Shown: positions 38,639 through 51,618, numbered from the stretch's first letter. The stretch is 64,000 bases of DNA from Rhodamnia argentea (GCF_020921035.1 NC_063155.1:29133294-29197293); one strand, 5' to 3'. The notes: generated by a model not told the origin, from the sequence alone. Numbers and translations are program-made.

Positions 38639-39452
38639 TACAAGGATCCGCTGCTTGTTTATTCTTGCTGTCAGTAAAACCGGATTTACGCGGAATGTGG
38701 ACAGAATTAGAATCGAATGCATGTGCTACATGACCCCGGTCAGTCTCGGCGCATAGCAACTCCATGATAGAATCAAAAGCATACGCTACATGAACTTGGT
38801 CAAGACTCGGTGCAAACCAATCTTCATGGTAATTTTTTATAGGGAAAGTTTCAAAATAAGGGTTTGAAATTAATTTTGTTTCGAATAAGAGCTTGAAATG
38901 TCTTCATTGTTTCAACAAAAGATCCGACTAAAGGCATTCTCATTATTTACCTTTTTGATAGTTCTTTCTTTTTTCCCCCTTTTTTTTTTGTTTCGATGGA
39001 CAAGAGCCTAGCGACCCTCGCTTCGATCCGGCAAGAGCCGGCCTTGCTTGTGGCTAAACAAACCAAAAATAAATAAATGAAGAAGATGCCATTATTCAGG
39101 TCATTCTTTGAAACAATAAGGCATTTCAGGCCCTTATTTGAAATAATTTTTTTTGTTAGAGAAATAAGATTTACTTTAGGCTTTTATTTAATAAAATGAT
39201 GGCAGTTCAAACCTTTATTTGGAATTTTCCCTATGACAAATCACCATGAAAATTGCTTTGTGCCGAGACTCAGCCAGATTCATGTAGCATATGCTTGTAA
39301 TTCTATCACGGAGTGCTTTGCGCCAAGACTCAACCGGGTCGTAATGCATATGCATTTGATTTTAGTTTCTACCGCATTCCATACTATCCACAACAGTCCG
39401 TGTAAATCAGGTTTTACATAAAGCAAGAATAAACAAGCCTCCGGTCCTTGTA
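38639..39452. repeat. Large palindrome, arms about 190-210 bp around a nested inverted repeat
   Basis: The left arm 38639-38830 read as reverse complement matches 39243-39452 in order: CCATGAAGATTG, 'ttcatgtagc.tatgctt', CGCCGAGACTGACCGGG, GGTTTTAC, GCAAGAATAAACAAGC, TCCTTGTA. The inside (38834-39235) is itself bounded by inverted ends (ATAGGGAAAGTTTC.. and ..GGAATTTTCCCTAT). It has a GC-rich centre near 38995-39055. Arm identity is roughly 75-80 per cent by eye. A 165-codon open frame across the left arm is not supported by any family. Confidence 0.8.
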
Positions 39453-39539
39453 TTTGAAATAATATTCATTCCATGCCCTTATTTGATAAGATAATGACAT
39501 TTCATATCTTTATCTGAATTTTTTTATTTTAGAAAACTT

Positions 39540-39930
39540 TGCTTTCTTTCCATACCTCTTGTCTCTTTTGGGCGGGTGAGGGTTGCCCTTGCCCGATCCG
39601 ATGAGGGTGGCCATCTCCTGAGGCCGGCAAAGGTTGAGGGCAGGCGAGGGAGGGAAAAAAGAAAAGGAAAAATGAAAAAAAAAAACAAGGAAAAAATTAT
39701 AAAAATTATAAAAATACATAGGAAAAATATTAAAATATTATTACAAATTGTCCACGTCAGCACCTGCGGTGCCATGTAGAACGGCCGATGTCTACGTTAG
39801 CGATTTCCCGTCAATAGGATTAAATTAATAAAATGTGAAAAGATTTAGGACTAAATTGACAAACTTAAAAGTTTTAGGATTGAATTGATAAAAATACAAA
39901 AAGTTTAGAATTTTTTTTACAATCTTCCCA
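39540..39930. repeat. GC-cored dispersed element (copy 2, left end not clear)
   Basis: The GC-rich core with GAGGGTTGCC/GAGGGTGGCC words is followed by an A/T tract, 'ccacgtcagca..tgcgg', 'gcgatttcccgtcaa', 'aggactaaattgacaaa' and a terminal TTTAGAATTTTTTTTACAAT. The order matches the elements at 3014-3571 and 51619-52189. Confidence 0.65.
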
Positions 39931-40043
39931 ATCTACATGCCGCACGAATCCGGTTGGGTCTTGGCGCAAAGAAATCTTTCTGGATATTGTTCATATGCAA
40001 GAAAACTCTACTATTTTATTAATTTCTTTTTCGCTCTTGTTTA

Positions 40044-40412
40044 GGCGAATTGCTCTGTTAAGGGAAAAGGCCACAAAAAACCTTATACTATGCCCACATT
40101 TATCTCAATTTTTTTTTATGATGTCAAAAATCACAAATCATGTCCACTATGGCACATTTACCCTAAATCATTTATTGCCACATTTTCCTCATATGGTTTT
40201 TAAGACAAAACAACATCGTTTTTTTTTTTACTTACGCCACGTGGGCGCCAATGTCAACACTGTTTGCTTTTCGATGTTCATGTATGCAAATTTTTAACAA
40301 TGACATAGGGTAAACGTGTCGCACAAGCACAAGTTTGAAATACTTGGTTTCGCAATTTTTTTTAAGATAAATGTGTCGTAATGGCTTTTGCCCTTTTGTC
40401 AATGAAGTGGTA
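40044..40412. repeat. Phrase-repeat element of the 'aatgtgtcgcac' family (copy 1)
   Basis: It opens GGGAAAAGGCCACAAAAAAC and closes TAATGGCTTTTGCCCTTTTG, an inverted pair. It contains GCCACGTGGGCGCC, 'tgttcatgtatgcaaat' and 'aaacgtgtcgcac.ag'. The element at 62110-62512 has the same ordered words. Confidence 0.6.
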
Positions 40413-41662
40413 GAAAGAGTCTATTATGTTTTCAGGAGTTGTATAATTGGCGGTTTTATATGTTCTTGTTATTGATTTTATTTTTGTGGAATTCCTCAAT
40501 CCTTCTTTCGTTTTCTTCCTTTTATAATTCTGAAGGACCGTGTGGGCTCCATTTATTTTATGAAAAATATATAATTTTAAAAATATATATTTTTAAATGA
40601 GCACTTGTACCACTTAAAATAATTATTCAACAAAAATATTTCATTATCAACAACTATTACATCTTATTTTTTTGGACGATGAAAATATTTTTTTTCTTTC
40701 ATTTTTGTATACGATATAAGTTATCATTTTTAAGAAAATATTTTTCAAACCATTCATTTTGACGTACTCGTAGTCATACTCGCAATGCGGAATCGCCCTC
40801 TGTCTTGTATTGTTATATTATAGAATCATTTCCAGCCTCTTAAAAAAAGGATCTTGATTTGTGCTTGGCTTTGTTTTGGCTATACATTTCGCTAACATTG
40901 ACTTTTCACGTTATTTATGAATATTAGAAGTGGGCTTTTCCGTTTTTCTTGTTTCAAGCTCACTTGAATGAATTAGAAGACAAACCTCGAAATACCCACT
41001 ACGCATATCCTTACCGGTCAATAGGCATGCGATCCTATTGATAAAAAGATTGAGAAGTGAAGACGTTAGTATTATAAATGTGAAGTTTGACTTTCGCGCT
41101 CTATAAAGAAACAAATCAAAAGTCAAAGAAATGAGAGTTACGGATAAGACAATAGAAAAAAGATATTCTTATGCATATTCTTGACCAGAAAATAAATATT
41201 ATTAGCGTACATGATATTTTAATCATATCGAATTATAAAGTTGCTTAACAATTAGATTATTTACGTTATGAATAATATATGTTAAAATCATATTATATAG
41301 CAAAAAATATCAAAAAAGTGAAAATATCATTTTTTTACCCAAAAAAAAAAAAATACTACGGTGAAATTCATTTCCAATTTTTATGGAATTACCTAATTTG
41401 CCACTAGATGAAAATCGAATGAAGTAAATTATAAATAGATAATTCTCGAAAGCTGGAGCGGCAGGAGTCAGTCGAGAAGTCTTAGTGTACCCTTAGTACT
41501 ACTCCTCCTGCATAAAAACCCCTTACCCACTCTCCAACGCTACTCCTCCTCTTCCTCCTCCAGACGCCCAAATCATTCGCCGCTCTCGGTGGCCGCCCAC
41601 CACCGCCGCCGCCACCCCAACCCTTAAGCCCTAACCTCCTCCTCTCGCTGAACCACCGAACG

Positions 41663-44600
41663 ATGGCGTCGCCCGCTACTCCCTCCGAAGCGACCGACGG
41701 CCCCGTCCTCAGCCTCATCAACAAGCGCCTCCGTGGCCTCCGCAAGAAGCACAACCGCATCGTCCAGATGGAGGAGTCCATCGCCCAGGGAAAGCCCATC
41801 CACAAGGAGCAGGAGGACTTCTTCCGCTCCAAGCCCTCCGTTCTCGCGTCCATCGACGAGCTCGAGAAGCTCCGCCCCCAGCTCTCCGCCGCCCTCCAGG
41901 AGGAGCTCTCCCTCGCCGCACAGCACCTCCCCCGCGACGATGACGCCCCTGCCGCCTCCGAGAAGCAGCAGCAGGAGCCGGGGGGCGGCGGCGACGCCGT
42001 TGTGAAGGATGTGCTGAACCTGCTCTACTTCGGCTCGATGTTCGCCGTCAGCTCTCAGAGCGATTACACTTCCACGATGCTGACGAGGACGCACGAGCGC
42101 GGTTGCTGCTTGACTTACGACTACGTGACGGACGAGGCCACCGATCTGTTAAAAGAGCGGGACTTGGACTTGATTGCGACTTTGAGCAGCCTCTTGATCT
42201 CGAGGCCTGCCGACTCCAGCTTGTCCCACAAGAACGCTCTGCAGAAGTGTGTGCACCACGCCCAACAATGGATCGCCAATTCCGACGAGCCGATCGAGCC
42301 CGACTCTTCTGTTACTTGTACATCTTTTTTGCCTAATTGCATCTTCGATCGTGATTTTGTTGCGTTCTTGTTCTTGGCTATCTTATCAGTGAAGCTTGTA
42401 TTGCAGATGCGTCATTGAGGGAGCGGTTGAATAAGATAATAGCGTCTGATTACTTCACCACGACACCAGAGATGAAAGCTCCCGTGGATATGGCTGCCGC
42501 TGCTGCTTCTGGCAATTATGCGCCTTTTCAGGTCCCAGTCACAGCGCCTGTCCAGGTAGAAAGTGAAGAGCCTCAGTACGAGCAGAAGGTAAATGCCTAC
42601 TAGATCACGTGATGTTAAAATCAAGCCATTTTATACGTTATGTGTTCATAGGAGGTAAAACAAAATGGGATGAATGATTTGTTACTTATTATCTGATTTC
42701 TGCATCCGATGTACACGCTGTGGCTGTGATGTTTTCTGATGTTTTAAAGATTGCCCTTAGCCTCCTTATTGTATTCAGTTTGTGTTTTGGTTTCTTTACT
42801 GTAAGTTTCTCTGTTTGAGATGCATGATGTATTATCTATAATCTGATTTATGCTTCCCTTGTACATACATTGGCTGTGATGTTGTTAAGCATCCTTATTC
42901 TTTTTCATAGGTGCGTGGATAGTTCCTTGCATATTTCTTGGTGTGTCATACATTATACTTTTTGGAGGAGTTTTTGTTTCTTTAAGTCTTATTTTGGATT
43001 ATCATCTTTTCTCTACTTGATAATGGTGATAAGTTTAGATTTCTCTTGTATGCATTTTGCAACTTGTCTTTGGGTCAGTGAATAAAAGATCTACTACGAT
43101 ATGATCGGTTACTGTACTGCTCATCTGAGAGTCTGTTCTCCAGCCTTTGGAAGACTTGTGAATTCATCCCTTCCTTTTAGATTCTCACCTATAGTTTTAT
43201 TTTAGTGTGGCATGTGAGTCTCTGCAATTGTGATCTATTCCAATCCGTATCCTGTAATTCCAGTATCCTGGCATCGTCTAATAAATCCTGGTGCTAGTTC
43301 CAGTTAATGATGTGTTTGGAGAATACTCGAGCTTTTGCTGCAACTACAATATAAGAATCCTATCTCTGTAGGTTGGGAGGAAAAATGGTGCAAATCGACC
43401 AATTATTTATCTTTCCAAAAGTCTATATTGGGAACTAAATTACAGGCTAATGACATTTTTAGGTTGCAATGGGCAGTTAAATCGGTTTTTCACTCCTCCA
43501 CCACTTCTTACCTACTCCAGTCTCTCGAAGATTCCATGAAATAGCAGAAAACAGAATCTTAATCTTAGTCATACTGACCAACCTTCAAATCCCTTCTCAA
43601 ATTGGAAAGCCCGCCTTTTCATTGCGGTTGACTTCAATGACCCCGATCTGCCTGTCCAATCAATATGTCATATTCTGACCTGATTAAACCTTAGGCTTTC
43701 CGGATCAATCTACTACTACTAAATACCCGTCGGAGATCGTATAGTAGATATAATCAGGAAGGTTCTTTCTAAGTGGTCGGGATTTGGTATACTTGTTGGT
43801 ACCTACGAACCATGGCATCTATCGATTGGAGGACCAATGCTGGGATCAAACATAGGACATTTTTGAATGAATTGATTTCTCCCTGGTCAACACAAAGTGT
43901 TAATATAAGCAATCTCGAGAACGAGAATCTCCTCTTGGTTCGATCGTCACTTCCTATTGGAGCGGAGGGGCTAACGCTATATAGAATCCTTTTCCTTCTT
44001 GTCTACGATGTCCGACTTTGAGGTTCAATAGTAGTTGCTATCATATTGACCAACCTTCAAATCCCTTCTCAAATTAGAAAGCCTGCCTCTTTCCTTTGCA
44101 GCTCTCATTGGCAACCTTTGAATTTCTCTATGTCCTCAAATAAAATAGTAGAGGCTCGTCTAGCCCTAACATCCCTTTGAGACATCCGAATCGGGACTAA
44201 GCCCTTGTAACCTCCACGGATCGACAGAGAAAGAGGAGCTGTGCTAAGTCTTTGTTTAATTCATTCCCATGAAAGCAAATTTAGCCATGACCACGATAGC
44301 CAAGTAAAAGATTGCCTTTCATTATTTTAGATGCCTTCGCTAATTAAAAGGAAAGGTTTCCTTTTTATATTCATTCGGATACGCAATAAATCTAACAATT
44401 CTTATTTATACTTGTACTTGTGGACAACTAATTTTGATCTTGCCAAATTTGGAGTCTCTTTTTTGACTTTTCTACCTCCCATATCGAGATTGCATTGGTG
44501 TATGAAATATTGGGTTAGTTATTCTAAGATTGCTTGACTCGGATTATTCATCACATCACCGACCTTTAGTATTAGCCATACTATTTACCTATCCTTTTAT

Positions 44601-47600
44601 ACCCCCCATATATTATGAGTCAAGTCGTAATAAGTAAGTCGTTTGCGGTTCGGGAGGCGGGATTTGTGTCCACTTCTCCACGGCTCGGTCCCAACCAAAC
44701 CTTACTCGATAGTGGAGGCGACTAACAACTAGCCACTATGCTTTCACCTGGATGTCGCTTGCTTCTGCATCAATGCCTATGCTTCCGACATGTCTGGGTA
44801 GCATCTCCACTTGAATGATCTACCTAGCTTACCCGAGCCTAGTTGAGAGTTCTTGCTCCAGGTATTTTTTCTTTCCGGATAGTAAGCCTTTGGACCGGCT
44901 CTCACAACTCATCTTACCCCAAGGTAGTACGTATCCTGTAAAAGCTGTCACAATCATTAATAGGAAGATTACAACTCCGAGACACCGAACAAATTCCCTA
45001 GGACTGCTATAACTCGCATGATATAGACCACAAAAAATATGAAGGTGAACCACAATGAGAAGCATACTTGTCCCATTAGCATGCCTATAACGGAGCAACC
45101 AGCCCCCTTCAGAGGTCGGTGATGTAGATGGATTTTTGGAAAAAATTCTATAGTTTCCGTTTGTCTCGTCTCTTTAAAAGGAATTTGGGCATAGACAAAA
45201 GCCGATTTGGGGACTTCGATTGAAGAAATTTCTTCATGTGATTGGTCTTTCTTTATTTCCTCTCTTGGCTTGGAATCTTGGGTACGGGGAAACTGTCTCG
45301 CGAGCCCAGCAATCTCGGGTACAATGGCTAGTTGGATTGGAAAGCCTTTCAATCAAGCCAATCTCTTGATTCACATGAATGTGAAACTGTTGCAACCGTT
45401 CCTGCGTACCAATCATTCACCGCTTACAGTAATGATACTGAGAAGTGAAACCCTATGACTAGATCGTCCTGAATACATGTGCGATAGGAAGAAGTGGCAT
45501 TTGGAAGTTTTGCTGACTTAACATTTAGGTTTCGGCATAACAAAGCCAAGGAGTACGGTCCTGTGTTGGTTTCAATCGTTTAATAAAGAAATCCCAGAAA
45601 ATCCAAGGCAGTCGATGAGGAATGCATTCGGCATAAGTTGGGCCCCAGGCACCTTCATGTCAGCGTGGAACTCATAAAAGGCGAATCTGTGTGAGTGGTG
45701 CTGACTTCCCTTTTGCTTCATCTTCAGGTAATGAAACAGGGGGAAATGGACTTGGATAGATCCTGAAAAGAGTGGATCCTGTTGTAATAAGTTTTGCATA
45801 CTTCATACCAAATGCTAGTCAGTTGTGGTTCCCATAGTCTATCAGACTTCCTCCTCCTCCTTACCATCATCATCTGTCCTTAATTTTCCTTCTTCATTTC
45901 ACTGTTTGTGCCGATTAATGCGTCAGCACTCAGTACTCATCCTGGGATAACACGATCCCAGGTCCCTTTCCCTCTCTGGTAATATAGTTTACATAGCCAC
46001 TGTTCATGTCTTCAATGATGGTCGGCATGATTATGTGGGTTTGCTTCTTATTTTGTTTTTTAAATGTTATAAATTTTGGATTTTCAGTTAGAGTTTAGTT
46101 TCTATTCAATTCCAGTTCCTTGAATGTTGTTTTCTTTGTAATTTCCTTATGTTCTTTAATCTTTCCTATTGTTGCTATTTCTTTTGACATGTTCTCGATG
46201 TCTTCACTCTTGGATGCCTGCTATGGTCTGGAATTTAATGTAGCAATCGGCCATCCCAATTTTTCAGTACTGATTTATTACCCTCATGCTTGATCTCTGC
46301 TCAAAAACTAAAGAAACATTTTCATAAAAATGCATTAGCTATTCTACCCTACCACTAGTGTAGTTGACTCCGGTGGTTGCCATGGCCCTTGCATGTAATC
46401 AAGTTATTACCTTGAGAGACTTTTGAAAAAGGTTCAAGTACACGATTCTCAATTGTGGCTTTTGAACTTTTCATATTTTAAAGGTTTGATAGGGGCTGCT
46501 GTCTATTATCTAAAACATTTGAAGGAAGAAGAGCGTTTTGCATGTCAATGTTATCAACAAAAGCTTAGTCCCAGAGCGAGAAAGGTTAATAGTTACTTTG
46601 CTGGAGGAAATTGCGCATGGTAGGATATGTTCAATTTTTTGGCAAAATGAGGCGTTTTCAAGTTAAAACATCTACATACTCACGAAGAAAGTGTTGTGTA
46701 GAGACCCTCCGACCTAACCCTTAACACTTTTTTCTTTTCAAATTTTCTGCTGGATTGTGTTAAGAGAAGATAAATGGGACCTCTAATTGTGAGTTTGACC
46801 AGTTAGGCTGTCAGTGTAAGTTTTGCATATGAAGTTGTCGATTACTTGAGTATTATTCATCTATCCAAGTCTATGCATATCAAGGATTGCTTCTTTTCCA
46901 GTAATTTCACATGTGAGGGTTCCCCCTGTTTCTTTCTGCCTTAGTGGATGGGAATTATATTGAAAGCTTTTTTTGACAAATTCTAAGTTGGGTAAAAGTA
47001 ATTTGGAGATAGATAGATGATGGATCTGACGATTGGACACTGGTCGTTCACATAATGGCATGCGTACATATGTAATTGAGTTTACGTAGTGAGCATTTCA
47101 ATTTGGAGACGTACTTACACTATCTACCTTATGGGGATTTCTCTTGCTCCTATTTTCCAGTGAAATGATTTCGGCAAAGTATATGGCGGAATTGTGTATA
47201 GGGAACTATATAAGCAACCGTCTAATTTTATTGCAGGAGGACCATGCAAACGTGATACACCTTTTATGCGACAAAGAAAGACACACACACACACACACCC
47301 CCACCCACCCACCCACCCATATATGTTTAACTGTATGTATGTACACGTAAACATGGACATCCACTTAAATGGATGTCCTCTTTTTGCACAGTAGGGTTTT
47401 AAAAATTTATGGGATGAACGACTGGGCATATTATATATGCCAATTGTCATTTAGCTGATAAAATAAGCCTGTGGATATGGAGGTTCCACAAGTGGCGTTA
47501 CGACCTTGAGAGAAATTAGAAGTGTTGGGAAGATGTTATCTCCTTTTGGAATATGAGTAATTAGGGCTTATAATCCAACTTTTAAGCAAGTGATGACCTT

Positions 47601-49893
47601 AGCAGGACTTCTTTTGTGTGACAGGGCATTGTGTATGTGAATGTGTGTGCATGCATGCGCAGTGTGCTTGCCACACTGCATGTAGGTGTGAAGTCTGGTC
47701 TCAATGCTATTGGTTTCATCTTGTTTGAAAAGTAGAAGAAATTGGCTGATTTTACTTCTTTTCCTGATTGATTATGTCAATCACAATTTTCCATCAAATG
47801 TCACATCACTGTGGATAAGGTTACAAAACATTTTTTAAAGTTCGTTCTATTGAATTTGCTTTCATTTTGTCCATGGTTCGGAATTCTATGTTAATGCTTT
47901 ATTTACTACTTTTTAGTCAGGGTGAGCTTACCCTGTTGTCTGCTGCAAGTAATCTCGTAAGATGTATGATTTTACTCCCTCATGTACAAGCTGTCTGTAT
48001 ATGATTTAAGAGCCTTTCCCGGTTGCTTCAAATTGGTAATGAAATCTTCTCCATAAGATTAGTTCTCTTAGGAATAGTTTTGCTGTTTTTCATTTCATCA
48101 AATTAAGCTTCTGTTTTGAACTTTTATTGTGAGCAGATTGTCTTTGTTTTCATAATATATTGATATTTCTAGCAAGAAAAAGGATTTACATTTATCTAAT
48201 TTGATGTGTTGTTCCAGCATCAGTCCAGCAGATGTCCCCATGTTTTTGGTTGTCTCCTTTTATTTATATACTATAAGTGATGGTAACAGTTTATATAAAA
48301 GGAGAATAGAAAAAATAATTGTAACAATTAGACGAAGAAAGAGATTCTTTTTTCAAATTAGATACTTAATTCTGATGTTCTAGCAATCTAGATATATGGT
48401 AGCGTTATTATATCCTTTTTGAATTAAGAATAAAACCTTGTAGTGCAGTTGCGCGGTTTATGTGATTACTTTAATCACATTTGATTATTCAGATAGCCGT
48501 GGGTAACTGTTTTCTGTTCTTCTAGGAATTAGAACTCATACTTTTAGTTGACCTTCTATTAAAAAGAATAACGAAACAGAATAGCCAATCAACATTATTG
48601 CAAAGTGTGTAGTTAGGGCTTGCACAGACATCTTCTTAGGGAGAAAGGGGGAGGTTGCTTGAGATTATGTAATGAAGTCTTATTCTTAACTAAGATTTAG
48701 TAGACCTTGGAACAGTAGTATGGTAATTAGCAAAAGGTTCTCTTTTTTGAAAAAGCTTGTCGTATTTTGTCATTCCATTAACAGTCGACTTTTTGTCTTT
48801 TCAGTTAGTCATCGATATGTGCATTTTACAGCCTGGAGAGAAACAATAAACTTGTTTGTTGACTAAATGTTTGGATACTACTCTATTGTCTATCCTAAGT
48901 CTCTATTTGTCAAATTCCATAACCTCGCAAATGCGTCTCTCATATTTACTTTTACAATGGGTCCCTTCTTTTATCGAGGACATCCAAACTTCCAAAAACA
49001 TGTACTTGCCTTTTATTGCAGTTGTTGTCCGATCTTTTGTATGTCAAACAAGCAAGTTGAATTGAGCGAACTTCTATATAAGCTTAACCAGAAAATAAAA
49101 CTGAATATTTTGCGTGAGAGACCATTCTTATTGCTGTTGATTATTTTCTGCTTGATGCCGTTCTCTTCTTCTACAGGAGGAAAGCAGTTGTTGTCCGATC
49201 TTTTGTATGCTAAACAAGCAAGTAGAATTGAGTGAACTGCTATATAAGCTTAACCAGAAAATAAAACTGAATATTTTGCATGAGAGACCATGCTTATTGT
49301 TGTTGATTATTTTCTGCTTGATGCCGTTCTCTTCTTCTACAGGAGGAAGCAGGGACTGAATTCCAAGGACGTGAAGACAATGAATCTAATCCAGTTGATG
49401 ATGCTCATAAGGTGCCTGCAGATTGTCTCAGCATAACTTTATTTTCACTTTTATCAGTAGATTGATGAGCTCAAATATGATCCTTCCTTTTCCGCAGGAA
49501 GAAGTAGTGGCTGATAATCCTTCAGAGTTTGCCTCAGCTCAAGAAGAAAATGTATATCCACAGGTGGAAGAGCCTAATCAAAGGGAAAGAGAGCAGAAGG
49601 ATCATCAGTACATTCCCCGGAGAAACTACCAGAACCAGAGAGGGGGTCGTGGTGGAGGTAATAGTGGTCGCCGGGGTTATCTCAACGGTCGAGGAGGGAG
49701 AAGTGGAGGGAGGGGTGGTGGGCCCTACCAGAATGGCCGTGGCCACTATTATGAGCAGCCCAGTAACTACTACCCTAGAAACTACTACAATAATAGAGGG
49801 AGAGGTGGCAGGGGTGGTGTGCATACATTCAACAACCATGGTCCGGCAGTTCATGGTGACCATGCCCCTGCGGATGTTGGGGTGGCTTCATGA
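41663..49893 (+). CDS. Caprin-like RGG-box RNA-binding protein
   Basis: Four exons, 41663-42317, 42407-42588, 49343-49411 and 49498-49893, join in phase to 433 residues. The N-terminal half is helical and charged, with [20 protein letters not shown] and [20 protein letters not shown]. These align with the HR1 region of animal Caprin-1 (LRNLEKKK.. and ..VFQSNYFDST). The C terminus is an RGG box (about 345-415) with repeated RGG, GRGG and NYY. Animal Caprin binds G3BP and mRNA in stress granules. In plants such proteins are usually labelled only 'glycine-rich' (for example, as I recall, Arabidopsis At1g27090). The Caprin link is my inference from motif order and length. The 6.75 kb intron 2 carries a mitochondrial insert and a duplicated acceptor. 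Confidence 0.85.
43560..45850. other. Probable nuclear insert of mitochondrial DNA (NUMT) in the Caprin-like intron
   Basis: Composition changes from AT-rich intron to more even sequence. On the minus strand it contains a stretch of mitochondrial apocytochrome b (see the next entry). A block starting TGACCAACCTTCAAATCCC occurs twice (43575 and 44045). The limits are judged by eye and may be off by several hundred bases. It is unlikely to be expressed as organelle genes. Confidence 0.6.
44907..45113 (-). pseudogene. cob: Mitochondrial apocytochrome b (cob) fragment
   Basis: The minus strand reads [60 protein letters not shown]. This is the second- and third-helix region of plant mitochondrial cytochrome b, retaining HANG and LHIF around heme-ligand histidines. 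Several residues differ from the usual plant sequence (for example VRCLG for VWCLG). The frame leaves the family after PWGKMS. The rest of the protein is not seen, so this is a nuclear fossil of organelle DNA. Confidence 0.85.
49021..49352 (+). repeat. Tandem duplication (about 166 bp) that includes a 3' splice acceptor
   Basis: Unit 1 (49021-49186) and unit 2 (49187-49352) share GTTGTTGTCCGATCTTTTGT, AAGCTTAACCAGAAAATAAA and CTTCTTCTACAGGAGGAA. Identity is well above 90 per cent by eye. Each unit ends with the polypyrimidine tract, AG acceptor and first exon bases. The real acceptor is that of unit 2 (exon from 49343). Confidence 0.93.
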
Positions 49894-51618
49894 GCAGACA
49901 TTTAGCAGTGAAGAGGGTGCTGGATTACTAGTTTTGGCTATGGTCAAGTGAAGTTACCTCAACGCTTTCGAGCTTGTGGTTTGCACTTAAAGCTGAGACT
50001 TAGATTATTGTCACCATACCGGACTCTATTCTCATTCCAGGAAATTTAGATGACCGAACACTTTCACTTTTTCGGAGAACATGAAACATCCTTCTCTAAT
50101 GTGAAATTCTGTAGAAATTTAGGGCATGCGAGGATTGACTTTCACTTCTTGCATTTTCGTTGATCGAAATCTCGCAGATCACGCACTTTGAGTTATTTCA
50201 AATCCAAAATCTGGATACTTCCACATGCAGTTTTTCATAATTTTCTAAAATTCGATAATACTTTAAATGTTATATTTGGGGATACACCATGTGAAATGTA
50301 GTTCCAATTAGAATAGACACGTGAAACTATGCGGTAAATTTCAGGGTAGCTTAATGTTTTGTTTGGGAGGGTGGAAAATTTACGAGGGACAGACCATTTT
50401 GAATCTCTCTGTTTTCCTCTCATGAACACTAGAACTCTTGTCCTTTTTCCTCACCCACCTCCCTCACCTCTCCCTACTTTTTCCAAACAATGCCTAAATC
50501 TCTAGTTGTTATGCAGAGTTTGGAGCGATTCCTGCCATGGACAGTACAGGAACAGCATCGAGTGACGACGCTTTCGATTGCGGTCTTGGTGCGTTAATCT
50601 CGTGCTTGGAAGAGTGATGTTTCCAAAGTGCTGAGGGTGGATTCAGAATCAGAATCCTTTCCTTTTCTCCATGTCGGCGAAAAACCACAGGCAAGGCCGC
50701 TGTCGTCTGGAGTCGTCTGTTAGCAATTGATTCTCTGTAATAGTGGATTTACGGCGCATCATTTACTGTCTTTCGCTTTTGGAATGTCAACTACCATCCA
50801 TTCTAATCTACCTAGAAAAGGCGACACTTGGTACCACTTCACCTTCGTCATGCTCTGTTTTTCTCTTCACTTCGTTAGGAACCCACCTAAACTGAGCCCC
50901 CAAAAGCGGAAAAAAAAAAAAAAACCAGAGTGCGTTACTGTTAGTGCAAAAGAATCTCATCCTCCCCCTTTTTCATTTAGTAAGCACAGGCTTTAATTTG
51001 CGATTTAACATGGTACATCAAAATATTCCCTTTACCCTACCACTGTTATGAGCGGTCCACGGTTTTTGCCCTTTTTCTCTACCTAGATGAATAGATTATC
51101 GAAATTAAAATCCCCCATGATTGGCTATATTTGCAGTTGACGTAAAATAGTTTCATGAGATACGCCATATTTTCACTCCATTCATGAATCAAAGAAGATT
51201 TTCCGCGCCACCATAGATAAATTTAACTTAGGATAAACGTGGCGATATCTCTAATTACAACCCACAAATCATAGACGTGGCTCGAGATGTTTTCTCTGAT
51301 TAAGGATGAAAGAAAGTACCAATTTATATGATTTGTCTTGAGATAACGAGTCATTTGCATATCAAAAGTCCTCAATTTGCTCTGGGAAATTACTAATTCA
51401 GTGAAATTCATTGGAGGGCATTAATGGTTAGGTGAAAAATACCACTTTTGATTTGTCTATTTGAGTTTGAAATTTGCACAACTTTCTTTAATCTTCCCTT
51501 CAATTTCTGCTTCTTGACTTTGCATTTATCCAAATTTTATGGTGGAAGTAGGTATTATGAAATGATGGCACTTTCGATGGAGCTTTCACCGATATCTCGA
51601 ACCCTAAAACAAATTTCA

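Larger units (their letters stand above)
37716..41662. other. Repeat-rich spacer between SmG and the Caprin-like gene
   Basis: It contains a large palindrome (38639-39452), one GC-cored element (39540-39930) and another phrase-repeat element (40044-40412). The AT-rich stretch 40420-41440 has no visible gene. The last 200 bases are a C-rich leader before the Caprin-like ATG. Confidence 0.5.

Noticed and set aside
38268-38765. 165-codon minus-strand open frame
   Set aside because: It overlaps the left arm of the large palindrome and has no domain, splice partner or start context.
41482-42094. Minus-strand and shifted frames over Caprin-like exon 1
   Set aside because: Shadows of a GC-rich exon. 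They consist of Arg/Leu or Ser/Pro runs without domains.
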